The translations under genes were made by a program, and so were the position numbers. The notes beneath the pieces are model-generated. The model ran no database searches and was not told the origin of the DNA. It saw nothing but the letters and a program-made list of their open reading frames with translations. A stretch of 64,000 nt of DNA from Cyanophora paradoxa (lineage: Eukaryota > Glaucocystophyceae > Cyanophorales > Cyanophoraceae), in NCBI GenBank assembly GCA_004431415.1, contig QPMI01000272.1, forward strand, positions 30,367 to 94,366, written 5' to 3'. Below are positions 11,501-22,800 of the stretch, piece by piece (the first letter of the stretch is position 1; each line of letters opens with the position of its first letter).

Positions 11501-14500
11501 CGGCACGAAGACGTCGGTACCGAAGGGCGCCCGCGCCCGCGGCGAATCGGACGTGCACCTGGAGGGCGGCGAGCTGTGCATCACGGACGTCGCCATGTCT
11601 CCCGAGGGCGCACCGGACGAGACTGCGCCGGCCCTCTGGCCAGTCTTTCGCGGCCGTGTCCAGGTGCGCACGCGCGCTTAAGCTCGCTAATTACAAGTAC
11701 GCGCATGTGCATGTGCGAGCCCCCATGGCCACGCGCAAATATGTCACCGTCGATAAAATGAAATCAAATCGGTTTCGCGCGCTCACGTGTTCGTCGTGTT
11801 TTCGTAGGCGCTTATGAACAAACGGCCGTTCGAGACTGTGCAGATACTCGACGTTCTGAAAGCCCAGGCGCGTGCAGAAGTGAAGCGCTAGCGTTGATTG
11901 TGAGCTTCGAGATTGTGAGTTGATATATTTTAATGTCAATGCGGCAGGACTGGGCTGGGGAGGAGCCGCGCGGTCCGGAGGGCCTCGCGGAGGATGCGAT
12001 CGTGCAGGCCGCTCAGAAGCTCGGCGTGCGCTCCTTGCTCTGGCGCACCACATCGTACGCGGGCAAGGTCCGTGCATTCGATCAACTGGCATGGACCGCA
12101 ATCGATATCGCCAGCTAAACGTTGCGGTCGCACCACGAACGTCCTGACTTGCGTGCCTCGCAGATAAACGGATGCTTTGCGGTGCGGCTTCAGTCTTTGG
12201 TCAATAGACATGCTACCGCCGAGCACTGCGGATGCACATGCGTGTGCCTTCAATTTCGCGGCTGACCATGAGTGCCGGCCGCCGTCCCGACGCCGCACAC
12301 GTGGCGCCGGCAGTTGCGGTGGCGGGAGCCGGGCCGCGCCTTCAAGCCGTCCGAGCTCGTCCTCTTCGAGGACGTCTGCGAGGCGCGCCCCCTGCCCGGC
12401 CCGCCCTTCAAGAGACTCTAGATCTGTGAATTATAATTGAAAACTCGCGCTCGCGCTCGCGCGCAGGCGGTTGGGGTCGCGCTGGAGCACGCGAACCTCA
12501 TCCAACAGGTGCGCATGCGCATGCGCGGCCCTATATATGCCTGGATCTACGATCCGCACGGCGGATCGGATTCCGAGAGAGTTGAGCTTGTAGCGTTCGC
12601 AGGCCCAACAGGACGCCCGCGCTAAATCCGACTTCCTGTCCGGTCCGCGCCCTAATTTCTTTCGATTTAATCCTGGGCATGGAATCCAAAGGCATTGATT
12701 GTGATCCCGCGATCGCGGGCGGGCACGCGCGCGCGCGCGCAGTGATCACGCACGAGATGCGGACGCCGATGCAGGCGGTGATCGGGATCACGGACCTGCT
12801 GCTCGACATGAAGCCCTCCATCGAGCAGCGCGAGTACCTCTCCGTCATCCGCTCCTGCGGCCAAGCGTCCGCCCCGCCCGCCCTCCCCGCCTCTCCCGCT
12901 GCTTAGATCACTCCGGGATCCGTTCGCGTTCGGAGCAGGCTGGTGGACCTGGTGAGCGAGGTGCTGGACTCGAGCGCCGTGGAGCGCGGCAACCAGCTCC
13001 GCATCGCCGTCGCCCCGATGGACCTCCGCTCCTGCGCCGAGGAGGTCATGGACATGATGCGAGCACCTTCCTTCAATTTAAATCAATTTAGAGCAGAGCG
13101 TCGGAACGAATTACAGGAGCCTTTGCAGGTGGCCCGTGGCGTCGCGGAACAACCTCGCACTCCAGCTTCGGGCGAGTCGACGCCGAATTTATATTCGAGC
13201 GCTCCCTTCTGCCCGCCGGCGCCGCCCTCATGCACCGGGGCGCCTCGTCAGATGGGCGCTCGGGTGCCGCGCTTCATCGTGTGCGACAAGAGCCGCATCC
13301 GCCAGGCGCGAATTCGAAATGCACCCCTCTAGCTCCGATTCATTACTCGCAATATTCTATAATTGATTATAATGTAATTCATGCTCCCGAGCTCCCGAAA
13401 ACGTCGAATTCTTTGCTATTGATGCGCATGCTTCGGTCGATTCAGGTGGCCATCAATCTGGTTGGCAGTGCGTTGCTTTCGAATTCATTATACAATACTA
13501 ATATTAATCACGGTCGACGTTGCATTTTCGAATCACGTTGCTATTTCGCAGACAGCACGAAGTTTTCCGAGGAGGGCCGGGTCATCATGGAGGTGCGCAA
13601 CAGATACATCGATGTCGATTTATATGCATTTAGATGGAGATGTCGATCTTTTATGTTTGTAACTGATCTAATCGACACTTTCTGTGGGCAGATCGAAGCG
13701 GAGGGGGCGCCGGGGGAGGACGGGCGCACCCTCTTCCGCATCACCGTCACCGGCGCGCCCCTCCCCTCTCATCTGCCCCGCTCCGGATCCTTCGAGTTAA
13801 CAGGCCGCCCTCCCTTCCTCTGCCCGTGGCAGACACCGGGGCCGGCATCGCGGAGGCGGACCAGCGGCGCCTCTTCACGTTCTTCACGCAGCTCGACTCC
13901 ACCAAGAGCCGCCGGCACCGCGGTGCGCGACCGCGGGCCGCTCCAGCAAGACTCCAGCAAGAGCCGCGCACCTGCGACCACTGCAATTGACAGCTGCAGG
14001 GTCCGCTGCAATTGACGACCTTGTTTGCGCAGGCACCGGCCTTGGACTCTTCATCTCCGTGCGCAAACCATGCATTAATATTATTTATATCAATGGAGAT
14101 GCACATGAATTCGAGCTCGAGGCCGCGAGCGCATGAAATATTTAATATTGCGTCGACGCGTCGCCCGCAGCTGCACATCGCGCAGGGGCTCGGCGGGGGG
14201 ATGGAGGTCCTGTCCACCCCCGGCACCGGCAGGTCTGTAGACATCGATACCCGCGCCAGTACTCGTGCCCCGTTCCCCCTCCAGATCCGTTCTTTTCACA
14301 CTGCGGCCGGCGCCGGCGTCGCGCGCGCGCAGCACGTTCGCGTTCACGTTCCGCGCGGCGGTGGTGGAGGCGGCCGACCCGCTTCTGCCCCTCCTCCACA
14401 AGACCGCCGTCCTCGAGGCCTGCCCTTTACAACTTTTCTCCGCTTCAGCGCTCCTTAATATAACCAACGGGTGAGACAGGGGGACGCGGTGCTGCGGGGC

Positions 14501-16845
14501 AAGACCTTCATCGTGGCGGTGGACGAGCCCGTGTGGGCGGGCACCATCGCCGTCGACGCCGAGCGCTGGGGCATGCGCGTCGTCGAGGTCGCCCGGGCCC
14601 CGGCCTGCTCTCGAGCTCGCCACCGGCCTCGCTGATCATCGGATCACGACACTCGGGCAGGTCCGAAGCATCGAGGGCGCAATCGCGGTGCGTGTGCAGA
14701 TCGAGAGGAGACGCGTGAACCCCGGCCGGCGCCGGGGCCGGGGCGCGCAGGCGATCGTCTCGCGCGCATGCGCAGGCGGTGCGGGGGGAGGTGGGGGCGG
14801 GGCGGGGCGGCGACATCGGGGGCCTCCTCCTCTACATGCCCTCCACCGTCCCCAAGGAGAAGACCGGCGACGCGGTGCGCCCGCTCGGGCCCCGCTGCTT
14901 TAATTTGATCCGACAGCGAAGAGCCCAATTTCGAATTTGCTTGGAGACCCGGGCGTGATCGCGGGCGGGGCGGCGCCGGCCGCGCGCGTTCGCAGGTCGA
15001 GCTGCTCTGCGGGGAGCTCGAGCGGGCGAAGGGCCCCGGGGACCTCGCGCCGGCCCCCTTCATGCCCCTCCGCATCCACGTCCCCCTCGCCCCCTGTGCG
15101 CCCCGCCCCGGAGCTCGGGCCGGGCCCCGAGCGTGCTTTACAGGCTTCGGATTCTAATTTCGCACTAATGTTTAAAAGTTAGAGGTCTGATCATGAGCGG
15201 GGCGCAGGGGCGCGGCGGGAGAACGTGTACTCGCTGCGCCTCCCCATCGCCGAGCAAAACCTCCACGAGTGCGCCCGCCCGCTCCGCTCCGCGCCGCGAA
15301 ACGCGAAACGCGACCCGATCGCGAGCGGCCGGCGCAGCTGCCTGGTGCAGGGGTTCCGGGCGCGGCGGGACGCGAGCGTGCCCCGCACCATCCCGACCGC
15401 GGCGGCGGGCAGCTGCAGCGAGGCCGAGGTGCGCGCGCGCGGGGCCGCTCCAGGCAGGCCTAGGGTCGCGATTGAGGGCCGACCGCGGTGCGTGCGCGCG
15501 GCTGGGGCCTGCGGGGGCAGATCATGCGGAGGGCGGACACCCTCGCCCCCGCCTTCGACGAGCTCGAAGAGCCGCTGCGCTCGGCCCTCTCCGGCTCCGC
15601 CGAGGCGGCCCCGCAGCCGTGCCTTCCGCGGCCGGCCCCGCACCCGCAGCCGGCGGACGCCGCCACGCGAGGGGAGCTCGAGCCGGCGGCGGCGGCGGCG
15701 GCGCGCGGGGCGCTCCGCATCCTCTTCGCGGAGGACACGCCGGCGCGCCTGCCCGCCCTTCCCCTGCAGCCGGCCGCTGGCCCGCCCCCGCCCTCGCCGC
15801 GAAGTCACGATCGCGGGGCGCGCAGACGAACGCGAAGATCGTGATGGTGCAGCTGCGCAAGCTCGGCTACGCGCGCGTGACGCACGCGGGGGACGGGCTC
15901 GAGGCGCTGGAGGCGGCGCGCGCCGCCGAGGCCCGCGGCGAGCCCTTCCACGTCCTCCTCTCCGGTGCCCGCGGCCGAGCTCCAGCGAGCGTTCTCCAAT
16001 TGCAAGCTTAAATAATATACACCAAGCCCATAGATTGAGAGCGATGGCGCAGATCTGATGATGCCGCGGATGGACGGCCTTGAGTCGCTGCGACGGATGC
16101 GCGCCGAGCTGCCCCCGGCCTGCCTCCCCTACGCCGTCGTCATCTCCGGTGACCACTGATTTTCCTGATAAAAAATTCAAGTTTCCTGAGTGTCGCGGGC
16201 AGCGAATGTGGGGGCGGCGGACCGCGCCGAGTGCGCCGACGCCGGATTCGATGCGTTCCTCGCCGTGCGCTTCTCTCCCTCCCTCCCTCCCCCCCCCTCT
16301 TCCCCCCTCCCCCCCCTTCCCTCCCCCCCCTTCCCCCCCCCACTTCCCCGGGGACCCTCCTCCCCTTCTTCCTCCACTCAGCCCCCCAGCCCTCCACGTT
16401 ACCCCCTTCTCCTCTTCCCCTCTTCCCCGGCTCCCCCCCCCTCTCCCCCCGCCCCCGCCCCGCCCTCCTCCCGGGACCCCTCCCTCCCTCCCCCCCCCCC
16501 CCCCCCCCCCCCCCTCCCGCCCCCTCCCTCGGCCGCCCGCCGGCGCCGACGCGAGGGCGCGCTGGTGAGCAGAAGCCGGTGCGGGGGTGGGACCTGGAGG
16601 GCGCCCTCGGGGTGGCGGCGGAGTGGCTCGCCGCCCGCGACCGCCGAGAGCCCGCAGCCGGCCACGGCGAGGAGCCGGCGAGCGGCCCCGAGAGGGCCGC
16701 AAGCTCGCAGACCGGGGGTACCCATGGCCAGGCGCGCCGAGCGGCCCCCGCCACGGCCCGCGGCGTCCATCTGGCCTCTGACCGTCGGACCTCGCGATTG
16801 CGCATGTGGGGCCGCGGCCTGGGCAGGCGTGCATGCAAGAGATGA
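8599..16845 (+). CDS. Hybrid histidine kinase: three GAF domains, HisKA, HATPase, degenerate REC, REC
   Basis: About thirty exons. GAF1 (8880-9425) includes RPVGWAQPWALAAVHSKE and FTVADRDALSAIADCG. After a helical linker, GAF2 (about 10310-10910) has LTPSSPAVLRRLA and MVTIGWTQPRTMPPDEIP. A coiled linker (ISQENLVRKLESRNRLLQSE) leads to GAF3 (11430-12510: VIEKTASLLRDAYGADAVEI; WREPGRAFKPSELVLFEDV). The H-box is VITHEMRTPMQAVIGITDLL, phospho-acceptor His codon 12751-12753. HATPase motifs follow: N-box SRIRQVAINLVGSA, G1 DTGAGIAEAD, F-box LFTFFTQLD, G2 TGLGLFIS. A degenerate receiver-like stretch (TFIVAVDEPVWAGTIAVD) precedes a full receiver with acidic pair AED, phospho-acceptor in LLSDLMMPRMDG (Asp codon split by an intron, 15964/16053), VVIS and a conserved Lys in FLAKPVRG. 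The stop is 16843-16845. The protein should autophosphorylate and relay phosphate to an HPt protein. No transmembrane segment is evident, so a soluble sensor is likely; whether any GAF binds a chromophore is not visible. The first half has longer, AT-richer introns than the rest. Confidence 0.88.
10243..10261. repeat. Poly-C run inside a kinase intron
   Basis: About eighteen consecutive C bases, followed by an A run, in the intron before the GAF2 exons. Similar homopolymer C runs occur at 16493-16515, 18221-18236 and 33178-33200. Confidence 0.9.
16271..16530 (+). repeat. 260-bp nearly pure pyrimidine tract in a kinase intron
   Basis: The intron between the receiver exon ending DAFLA and the exon KPVRGWDLEG is enlarged by a CCCT/CCCCTT-rich tract with very few purines on the sense strand and a poly-C core near 16493-16515. 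It could form triplex or i-motif/G-quadruplex structures. Joining across it restores the conserved receiver Lys (FLA | KPV), so it is intronic and not coding. Confidence 0.9.
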
Positions 16846-17399
16846 CGGAGGCGGAATCGTAGTCTTCGACGTCGACACCGATGTACTCAAGCTTGTCGAC
16901 GGCCGCCGGGCGACTCGACGCCTTACTAAGCTGGCCTGTACATAATTGTGATCATGCATGCATCTGATCATGATCATGAGCGATCATGATCACGTATATA
17001 TACATTATTCGATTCAATGACCTGTCTTGTATAAATAATTGTGAGCAGCTCGCGATCGCGAATCGACATGTACACAACGTACGTACAGACTGCAGCTGTC
17101 ATGATCACCAGCTGCAGTGCGCCCCCGTTGGCCAGATTCGAGCGAGCGAGGACTCGCCGAGGAGGCGGCTAGCCGCTGGGCGATGGCCATGGCCCATGGG
17201 AGACACGTGCACATCTTCATGACACTGTATATAGCTAGTACTTCCATTTCGAACTTGAGTTGACGTTCACATGATCATGAGGTCTAGATCTAGATCTAGC
17301 GTAGCCGAACGGGGATCCGGAGCGAGTCGACAGTCGACGTCTGCGTGTGCGCAGTTAGCTATAGCGAGCTCGCGCCGGGCGCCAAATATTTAATGCACA
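16846..17399. other. Palindrome-rich spacer
   Basis: No coding signal. The stretch is built largely from overlapping self-complementary tetramers and hexamers: TGATCATG repeated around 16950-16998, CATGCATG near 16955, TCTAGATC repeats at 17283-17300, and CTAGCTA/TATATA motifs near 17225-17235. It separates the convergent 3' ends of the kinase and the small minus-strand gene. Confidence 0.6.
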
Positions 17400-17949
17400 T
17401 CATAATCGATAGGGAGAGCGGGCCCCCAGGGCGGCGGCGGCGGCAGGACCGAAGGTGCGGCCGAAGACGCACCTCTCGTCCTGGACTTTCGCGTGCGCAT
17501 GCGCCGGGCTTTCGAGGAGCCTCCAGATTTCGAGAGCCTCCGGGCGTCGGCGCCCCACACGCGTACGCACAGACGTACGCGTCGACGGCGGCCGCGGGGG
17601 CAGCGGCGTCGGCGGCGAGACACCTACGGCTTCGTTGACGAGCGGGGCGAGCGGCCTGCCGGCGGCAATGTCCGCTAAGAGCTTCTGGCCCACCGCAAGC
17701 TCGCCCGCGAAGCGCGCCATCGCATCCTCGCGCATCTGCCACATGCACATCAAGGGTTCCTCGGTCGCTGACACGACCACGAGGGGCTGCAGCTGCACAC
17801 AACCATTAAACGAACGTCGAACGCGAGCGCGTACGGGCCTCGAAGCGAAGGCCACGAACCTTGACGTCAGTGAGGCGGAAAGGGCAGACCTCGGGCGCAG
17901 AGTTGGTGCAAGCGTACGTACGCGTCGCCTCGCTCAAGCTCGCCGACAT
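17400..17949 (-). CDS. Small unrecognised protein, three exons
   Basis: ATG at 17949-17947 opens MSASLSEATRTYACTNSAPE and continues VCPFRLTDVK. An intron with an AAG|GTTCGT donor and a GTGTGCAG acceptor joins in frame to LQPLVVVSATEEPLMCMWQM, then REDAMARFAGELAVGQKLLA and DIAAGRPLAPLVNEA. A second intron (GTAGGT donor) leads to a short last exon DERCVFGRTFGP...SPYRL, stop 17402-17400. The protein is about 110 residues. The middle exon reads as a well-ordered helix-rich segment, but I recognise no family. The last exon is the least certain part. Confidence 0.5.
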
Positions 17950-18575
17950 CGAAAGGGCCGTGCGGCGGCGGAACGAAGCCAGCTGCAGTCGACGTCCTTC
18001 GTCCAACAGAGGTCCTCCGGAGCAGCTCGTGCACGTGGAACAGGAATGTTGCAAGCGGTCTCAGGCTAGCTATAGTCGTGAGATCGTCCTGGGGGCCTGC
18101 GGGCTGCGGGCGGCAAGTCGGCACGGAGGAGCTGCGGGCTACTCCTCGAATGCATCATGCGAGTGCGCGAGTGAAGGAGCCTCCGAATGTACAGTGAAGG
18201 CAGGTCTACCTACGTATCCCCCCCCCCCCCCCCCTGCAATTAGTGATCGGTCGCCCGCGATCGAGCTCTCCCTTGATCGATTGTCGCGCTTTCCCTTCAC
18301 CCCTCCCTTGATCGAGCTCGCCCGCGGCCGGCCGCCGGGCCAGGCACGGGGCTCGAGTGATGCCTCAGGGCCTCGCGGCGGAGCCGTGCGGAGCCGTGCA
18401 GCGGAGGGACACGAACATGAGCATGAAATAACTGAATCATAGGCTAGCGCTAGCGCTCCGTCAGGTGCGCGCTAGCCAGATTGGAGCGAAGGCGTGCACG
18501 TGGGCGCGCGGGACCCGGCGGGGCTGGCGCTAGCGCTGCCAGGCTGGGCGGGCGAGCTCCGGATCCAGGCCTGCG
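17950..18575. other. Spacer with palindromes and a poly-C run
   Basis: No gene is supported. The stretch contains a 16-bp poly-C run at 18221-18236, GATCGAGCTC-type palindromes near 18255-18320, and AGCGCTAGCGCT-type palindromes at 18443-18455 and 18526-18537. It should hold the promoter of the small minus-strand gene. Confidence 0.4.
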
Positions 18576-19740
18576 CTAGGCGGCCTTGCGCGCGCGGGAC
18601 TTTGCGGCGACGGCGCCGTAGCCGAGGAGGCCGGCGACGGGGGAGAGGAGGAGCGGGAGGACCCGCTTGTAGCCGAACGCGTACAGGTACCCTGCGTCGC
18701 GCGCGCCCGAACCGAATCAGAATCGGCCGAACGGACGAGCTAGAGGGGTCCGGATGGGCCCGAAGGCGGGGGCACCGAGGAAGGGCACGGCGCCGAGCAT
18801 GTCCTGGTACACGTAGCAGTCCTCCTGCCTCACGACCTTTCCTGGGAGCGGGCGGCAGGCCGCGGGGTCAGGGGCAGGCCGCGGGGTCAGGGGCAGGTGG
18901 GAACCCAGGCGGGCCAAGACCTTGGTCGTTCAGATCGATCTTCAAGATGATACGGACGGGGAAAGAGATGAACGGCAGCCCGCGCATGTAGTACCGCTGC
19001 GCATGCAGGACCCGGACACGACAATCAGCGCGGGTGTGCAAGAGGCCCAGCTGCAGGACGGCCGCAGTGCGGAGTCCTAGGCCTACGCGCCTGCTTCGTG
19101 TCGATAAAGAGACGGGCAGGGCTGCCTGGGGGCGATCCAGCGACGTGCACGATGTCGACGTCAATGCGGGAGAAGATGCGCGGGAGCATGTAGAACTGGC
19201 GGCCCACGCCCGCGCGGCCCGACACTGCGGCGTAGGATACAGATCAGTGAAGTCGAGCGCATGGCAGCGAGGAGAACTCGTCACCGTTCATCCAAGGATC
19301 AGACCACAAGCATGACTCTGAAAGCGATGGAGTGGGAACGGCGTGAGAGAGGGCGTGATGGAATTGAGCGCGGAGAGGGCCAGACTTTGACGCGCACCAT
19401 CGTAGTGTTTCTCAAAGACATGGCGCTGCTGGTTGACGTCGACCGTGTACGCGGCAACGAGGTGCCGGGCCAGCGCAACGAGTCTGCGAAGGAGCGAGCG
19501 CGCGGACTCGAGACGCTCGCGGGCGAGCGCATGCGGATCACGCACGCCTCATCGTACGCCATCGTATTGCCTCCGGCCGTCCGATCGCAGCAGCGAGTGG
19601 CGCCGAGTGACGGCGAGTGTGCCGGCCGGGGTACCGTTGATCGATGCCAAGTTTCGTCTGGCTCTCCTTGTACGCAAGGAGGGCCTCGGCGGCGCTGCCG
19701 GGGTGGCTCGCGAGCTCGCCGTTGCGACCTAGACTCGCGC
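18576..19740 (-). CDS. NTF2-like (SnoaL/DUF2358-type) protein, probable
   Basis: Exons read on the minus strand: GELASHPGSAAEALLAYKES (about 19725-19650); ERLESARSLLRRLVALARHL followed by VAAYTVDVNQQRHVFEKHYD (about 19520-19380); GRQFYMLPRIFSRIDVDIVH (about 19230-19150); RYYMRGLPFISFPVRIILKI followed by DLNDQ (19005-18925). This joins in phase to GKVVRQEDCYVYQDMLGAVP and then to FLGYLYAFGYKRVLPLLLSP, ending in a hydrophobic/basic tail, stop 18578-18576. The order of helix, strand-rich middle and the G-K-V-V-R-x-E-D segment is characteristic of NTF2-like folds in the SnoaL/DUF2358 group. That assignment is by memory of family pattern and is moderate. The start codon is not resolved; it lies in the short divergent spacer shared with the DNA ligase gene. 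Confidence 0.6.
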
Positions 19741-19834
19741 AGCTGCGGCCGGCACGAGCGATCGGCTCACGTACGCGATCGCCCGCACGGCTGCCCGCCA
19801 CGGCTCACGGACGTCACTGCAGCCCTATTCCAAC

Positions 19835-22800
19835 ATGCTCGAGTTTTCCTGGGGTCGAGGACGCGTCTGGTCCGCTTCGCCGCCGATCACGCTGGCTCAC
19901 GGACGCCAGTCGTGGGCGTCGCTGCAGCGCCTCACAGCGGTGCTTCCCCGCGTTGGTCCCGCATCTTTGGCTATTGCAGCTAACGCTGCATTCGCAGCAA
20001 GGGTCCGCCCGTCGACCGCGAAGCGAAAACAGGCAGGAGAATCGACGCCGTCGCCGCCCCTACCTCCTTCGCCCGCGCCCAGGCGCCGCGAGACGAAGCC
20101 TGCGGCCAAGGATGCGGCGAAAGCGGTCGCGGGCACTTCGCTGAAGTCCGCGGCCGACGTCACGCGGGAGGACTACGCGTGGCTGTGCCGCGAGGTCTGG
20201 CGACACAACCGGTTGTACTACGACGAGGCGCGTCCCGAGATCAGCGACGCCGAGTTTGACAGGCAAGCGGGCGAGGCATCCGCTCGTTCCGCGCCGGAGC
20301 CGCCGCTGACGGGCGGCGGCGCAGCCTCCTGCGGACGGTGGAGGATGTGGAGGGGCTGCACCCCGAGTGGGTCCTCCCGGACTCGCCGACGCAGCGCGTG
20401 GGGGAGCGCCCGACGCCGCGCCCGGGCTTCCGCACCGTGCAGCACGAGTCGCCGATGCTCTCGCTCGCCAACACGTACTCCAAGGCGGAGCTGGAGGACT
20501 GGCTGGAGAGGCTGCGCAAGGGCCTGAGCGTGCCGGACGGGGAGCCCGACCCGAGCCTCTGCATCGAGCTGAAGGTGGACGGCGTCGCGATCTCGATCAC
20601 GTACGAGCGCGGAGTCCTCGCGCGCGCCGTCACCCGCGGCGACGGTGCGCCCCCCGCGCCGCTCCGCGCTTCGATACGCGCTGAGCGTCCTGCAGGGTCC
20701 GTCGGGGACGACGTGACGGAGAACGCGCGGGCGATCGCGGGGCTCCCGTGGCGCCTGGAGGGCGACCCGCCGGAGCGCCTGGAGGTCCGGGGCGAGGTCT
20801 ACATGCCCGTCGCCGCCTTCGAGGCCCAGAACGAGGCGCGGCGGGCCGAGGGGCGGCCCGAGTGGGCCAACCCGCGCAACGCCGCCGCCGGCTCCCTCAA
20901 GCTCCTCGACCCCTCCCTCGTCGCCCCGTGCGCTCCCGGCCGCCGCCCCGCGTCGCTCCCTTGCGGCCCGCTCACGTGCCCGGTCGGCAGGCGCGGCCTG
21001 CGGGCGGTTCTCTACGCGATCGCGGGCGAGTCGGGGCGGGCGCCGCGGCGGCAGGCGGAGGCGCACGAGGCCATGGCGCGCTGGGGCCTCCCCACCCTCC
21101 CCGCCGACCTCACCCTCCCCGACTGCCACTCCCGGGACGAGGCGCGCCCCTCGCCGCCCCTTGCCGCCCCGCCCGCCGCTCACGCCGGCCGCCCCGCGCA
21201 GATGTGGGCGTGGATCGGGCGGGTGGAGGCGCGCCGCCCCTCGATCCCCTTCCTCATCGACGGCGTCGTTCTCAAGGTCCGCCGGCGCCCACCGCTGCGG
21301 GCGGGGGCCCATCGCGTCCCCGCCGACGGGACCGCCGGCGCAGGTGAACGACTCGGCGAAGCAGTCGGCGCTGGGCTCGACGGCCAAGCACCCGCGCTGG
21401 GCCATCGCCTACAAGTTCGCCCCCGCCGTCGCCCGCGCGCGGTGCGGGGACGCCCCCCTCCCGCAGCGAACGCGGGGCTCACGCCGGCGCGGCAGCGTGC
21501 AGGCGATCGTGGTGCAGGTGGGGCGCTCCGGGGTGCTGACCCCCGTGGCCGAGTTCGATCCGCCGGTGGCGCTCGCCGGCTCGGTGGTGCGGCGGGCCTC
21601 GCTGTACAACCTCGCGGAGATCGCCCGCCTGGACGTCCGCGTCGGCGACGAGGTCCTCGTCGCCAAGGGCGGCGACGTCATTCCCAAGGTGGGCCCCCTC
21701 GAAAAGGAGGAGGAGGGGGACGCGCGCCTCAAGAGGGGGCCGCAGGTGCTGGAAGTCGTGGAGCAGCCGGGGGAGGCGCGGGGGCCGGCGTGGGAGCCCC
21801 CCTCGGAGTGCCCGTCGTGCGGCGGGCCCGTCCGCGTCGAGGCCCTCTCGCCGGGCAGCGCCCCGACCCTCCGCTGCGTCAGCGCCGTGCGCGCCCTCCC
21901 TCGCCTCCCACCGCGGAGCGCCCGCCCGCCCGCCCGGGCCGCTCACGGCGGGGCGCAGGGCCGGTGCGAGGGCCACCGGCTGCAGCGGCTCGCCTATGCG
22001 ACGGCCCGCGACGCCCTCGACGTCCACGGCCTCTCCGCCGTGCGGGCCCCGCGGCCCTCTCCCTCCCTCCGCCTCGCAGCGCTGACCTCGGGGCGCGCAG
22101 GGCGTTCTGGCGAAGCTCGTCGAGGCCGGCCTCGTGGACCGCCTCCCCGACCTCTTCGCCCTCGACCGTGCGCGCCTGCCCCCGAGGGGCGCGCGCTGCC
22201 CCGCCTGAGAGCGGAGCAGCGGAGCGGCTGGCCGGGCTGCGCGGCCTCGGGCCCAAGTCGGCGGGGAAGCTCGCGGCGTCCCTGGAGCGCGCCCGGCGCT
22301 CGTGCGACCTCACCCGCCTCCTCATCGCCCTCGGTGCGGTCCCCGCCCCGATTAGCAGATTGGCGGCTCGGTCTGATGCCGCCGGGGCCCAGGCATCCCG
22401 CGCGTCGGGCGGCAGACGGCGGAGGCGCTGGCGGCGGCGCTCGTGCCCGGGCGGGCGGCGACGGCTCGCGAGGCGGCGCACTCGCTGACCCGGATGAGCC
22501 CCGCCGCGCTCACCGAGCTCGCCCTTTCCGTCCCCGGCATCGGCCCCGTGCGCTCTGCTCTCTCTCCTCCCGCTTGCGCCTCCGCGCCTCGCCCCCCGCC
22601 CCCCTCTCACGTGTGTGGGCGCAGCTGACGGCGGAGGGCCTCGTGACCTTCTTTGGCGCGAAGGAGAACCGCGGCGACCTGCGGGCCCTCCTCGAGGCTG
22701 GCTTCCTCTCCGAGGTGCGGGGGGGGGGGGGGGGTGGGGGGGGAGGGGGGGGGGGGCTAGGGGATACGTGGTTCTTTAGCGTTCATGGGGGCCGTGGCGC

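Noticed and set aside
8599-16845. Bacterial contamination suggested by the histidine kinase and LigA
   Set aside because: Both genes are cut by many introns with the same donor and acceptor style as IFT27 and SIN3, which are eukaryotic.
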